8,288 nucleotides of DNA from an uncultured Erysipelotrichaceae bacterium (lineage in GTDB: Bacteria; Bacillota_I; Bacilli_A; Erysipelotrichales; Erysipelotrichaceae), in assembly GCA_900314345.1 (NCBI GenBank), contig OMUX01000060.1:1-8288 (forward strand). The letters run 5' to 3'. The translations under genes and the position numbers were made by a program. The notes under the pieces were generated by a model, which made no database searches, was not told the DNA's origin, and saw nothing but the letters and a program-made list of their open reading frames with translations. Shown here one piece after another: positions 7,534-8,288 of the stretch. Position 1 is the stretch's first letter, and each line of letters begins with the position of its first letter.

Positions 7534-8217
7534 ATGAAGATGCTGCTGCAGGTGATTGTGGCAGCATACGGGGCCCTTGGCATGGTGGAACGAGCGTTGT
7601 CAGGAAATCTTGCCATGGCCCTCATATACGGTGTCTTTTTTGCAACTGGCCTAAGAGGTGCTGTTTCCGTATGGAAGGAAGAACATCCGCAGACTGAAGC
7701 AAAAGAAGAGGAACCGGATCAGGATGACTACAGCTATGAAGCTGCCAGGGCAAGATGGCATAACCTGCAGCTCGAAGAAAAAGAAGATGAAGAGCGCAGT
7801 GTCATTGATGAACATGCATTCCTCTATTATCAGAAACAGATTGATGAACTGAATGAAGCAATCCCTGACTATGTTATTTCCGATCGTCTTTATCGGCTGT
7901 CAGGAAGACTCTGGACGGCGGACAAGGTGGAAAAGGATCATCTGGAAGACAAGGAGACATTCCGGAAGATGAAGCAGCACTACCTTCCTTTGATGCTTTC
8001 AATCCTGCGGCAGTATAAAAAGCTGCAGGATGCCCCTGGAAACAGGGAAAAGGAAGATACTGCAGAGGATCTTTGCCATACGATTGACATGATCAATGCG
8101 GCAATGGATACGGTCATGGAACGGGCGGAGGAAATCCCGCAGTCATTCAGAGGCAATACTGTCAAAGAGGGTACACTTTCGCAGAAGCGGGGAACAGGAG
8201 AAACAGATCATGAATGA
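7534..8217 (+). CDS. XpaC-like membrane-anchored protein
   Basis: A 227-residue protein with two N-terminal membrane segments (about 3-17 and 26-47), a long charged acidic linker (48-95), and a helical C-terminal domain (96-205). The block FRKMKQHYLPLMLSILRQY (143-161) resembles the 'FLdYYLPttlkLlekY' core of the 5-bromo-4-chloroindolyl phosphate hydrolysis (XpaC) family. XpaC of Bacillus is usually paired with TelA, a toxic-anion resistance protein, and its molecular role is unclear; true phosphatase activity is doubtful. I start it at ATG 7534, preceded by AGGGAG (7523-7528). In-frame ATGs at 7513 and 7516 lie further up with poorer ribosome binding sites. Co-transcribed with the DUF1304-type gene. 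Its end overlaps a downstream ATG at 8210. The family match is moderate and by eye. Confidence 0.6.
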   Translation: MKMLLQVIVAAYGALGMVERALSGNLAMALIYGVFFATGLRGAVSVWKEEHPQTEAKEEEPDQDDYSYEAARARWHNLQLEEKEDEERSVIDEHAFLYYQKQIDELNEAIPDYVISDRLYRLSGRLWTADKVEKDHLEDKETFRKMKQHYLPLMLSILRQYKKLQDAPGNREKEDTAEDLCHTIDMINAAMDTVMERAEEIPQSFRGNTVKEGTLSQKRGTGETDHE

Positions 8218-8248
8218 AATCTACCATCGTATCGTAAGCGCTTTATAG
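8210..8248 (+). other. Short ORF or broken start of a next gene (MNEIYHRIVSAL)
   Basis: AGGAG (8196-8200) sits 9 bases before ATG 8210, a very good translation start overlapping the XpaC-like stop by eight bases. The reading frame closes after 12 codons with TAG. A -1 shift at about 8233 would continue openly to the window end (RKRFIDPVWKNPSLPGTL). The leader MNEIYHR is reminiscent of nitroreductase N-termini such as MNEI..RRS.R, but the evidence is far too short for a family call. It could be a truncated or frameshifted gene, a real tiny peptide, or a sequencing or assembly error near an edge. Confidence 0.3.
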
Positions 8249-8288
8249 ACCCCGTCTGGAAAAATCCTAGTCTCCCAGGCACACTGTC
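8249..8288. other. Window edge, no assignable feature
   Basis: The remaining 40 bases hold no complete gene, hairpin or repeat that I can support. One forward frame stays open, as described for the short frame that precedes it. Confidence 0.4.

Noticed and set aside
1..8288. CRISPR array, transposon ends, tRNA or phage genes
   Set aside because: No regularly spaced repeats, no transposase or integrase motifs and no tRNA-like cloverleaf were seen by reading both strands.

Overview
The window looks like ordinary chromosome of a low-to-mid GC member of the Bacillota, probably a fermentative anaerobe. The oxygen-sensitive glycyl-radical enzyme pyruvate formate-lyase, the AGGAG-type ribosome binding sites and the protein styles suggest this. 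An Erysipelotrichia-like gut bacterium is my best guess, but that is recognition by eye and not a database result. No rRNA, tRNA, CRISPR array, insertion sequence or integrase is visible.

Layout from left to right. Bases 1-119 are an AT-rich control region with a striking 13-bp inverted repeat. pflB (120-2384, +) follows, ending in a likely hairpin terminator at 2410-2437. A MepA-like MATE efflux transporter (2530-3927, +) comes next. After it lie a tocopherol-cyclase-like (calycin fold) protein (3971-5140, +) and a pyridoxamine-phosphate-oxidase-like split-barrel protein (5137-5637, +), which overlap by ATGA and are probably translationally coupled. A second, different MATE transporter (5639-7066, -) runs head-on into this group with a single base between the stop codons. 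A short divergent control region (7067-7161) separates it from a rightward pair: a DUF1304-type small membrane protein (7162-7509, +) and an XpaC-like membrane-anchored protein (7534-8217, +). The last gene overlaps a further ATG (8210) that has a good ribosome binding site but closes after 12 codons, close to the window edge.

How the genes may work together: pflB is a stand-alone fermentation gene (pyruvate + CoA to acetyl-CoA + formate), and no activating enzyme gene lies in the window. The MATE, cyclase-like and split-barrel genes are co-directional and close together. They could form a small unit that binds or modifies a hydrophobic compound and exports it, but this is inference. The DUF1304/XpaC pair is probably an envelope-associated operon of unknown role. 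The least understood parts are the cyclase-like/split-barrel pair, the pflB operator-like repeat and the DUF1304/XpaC operon without TelA.
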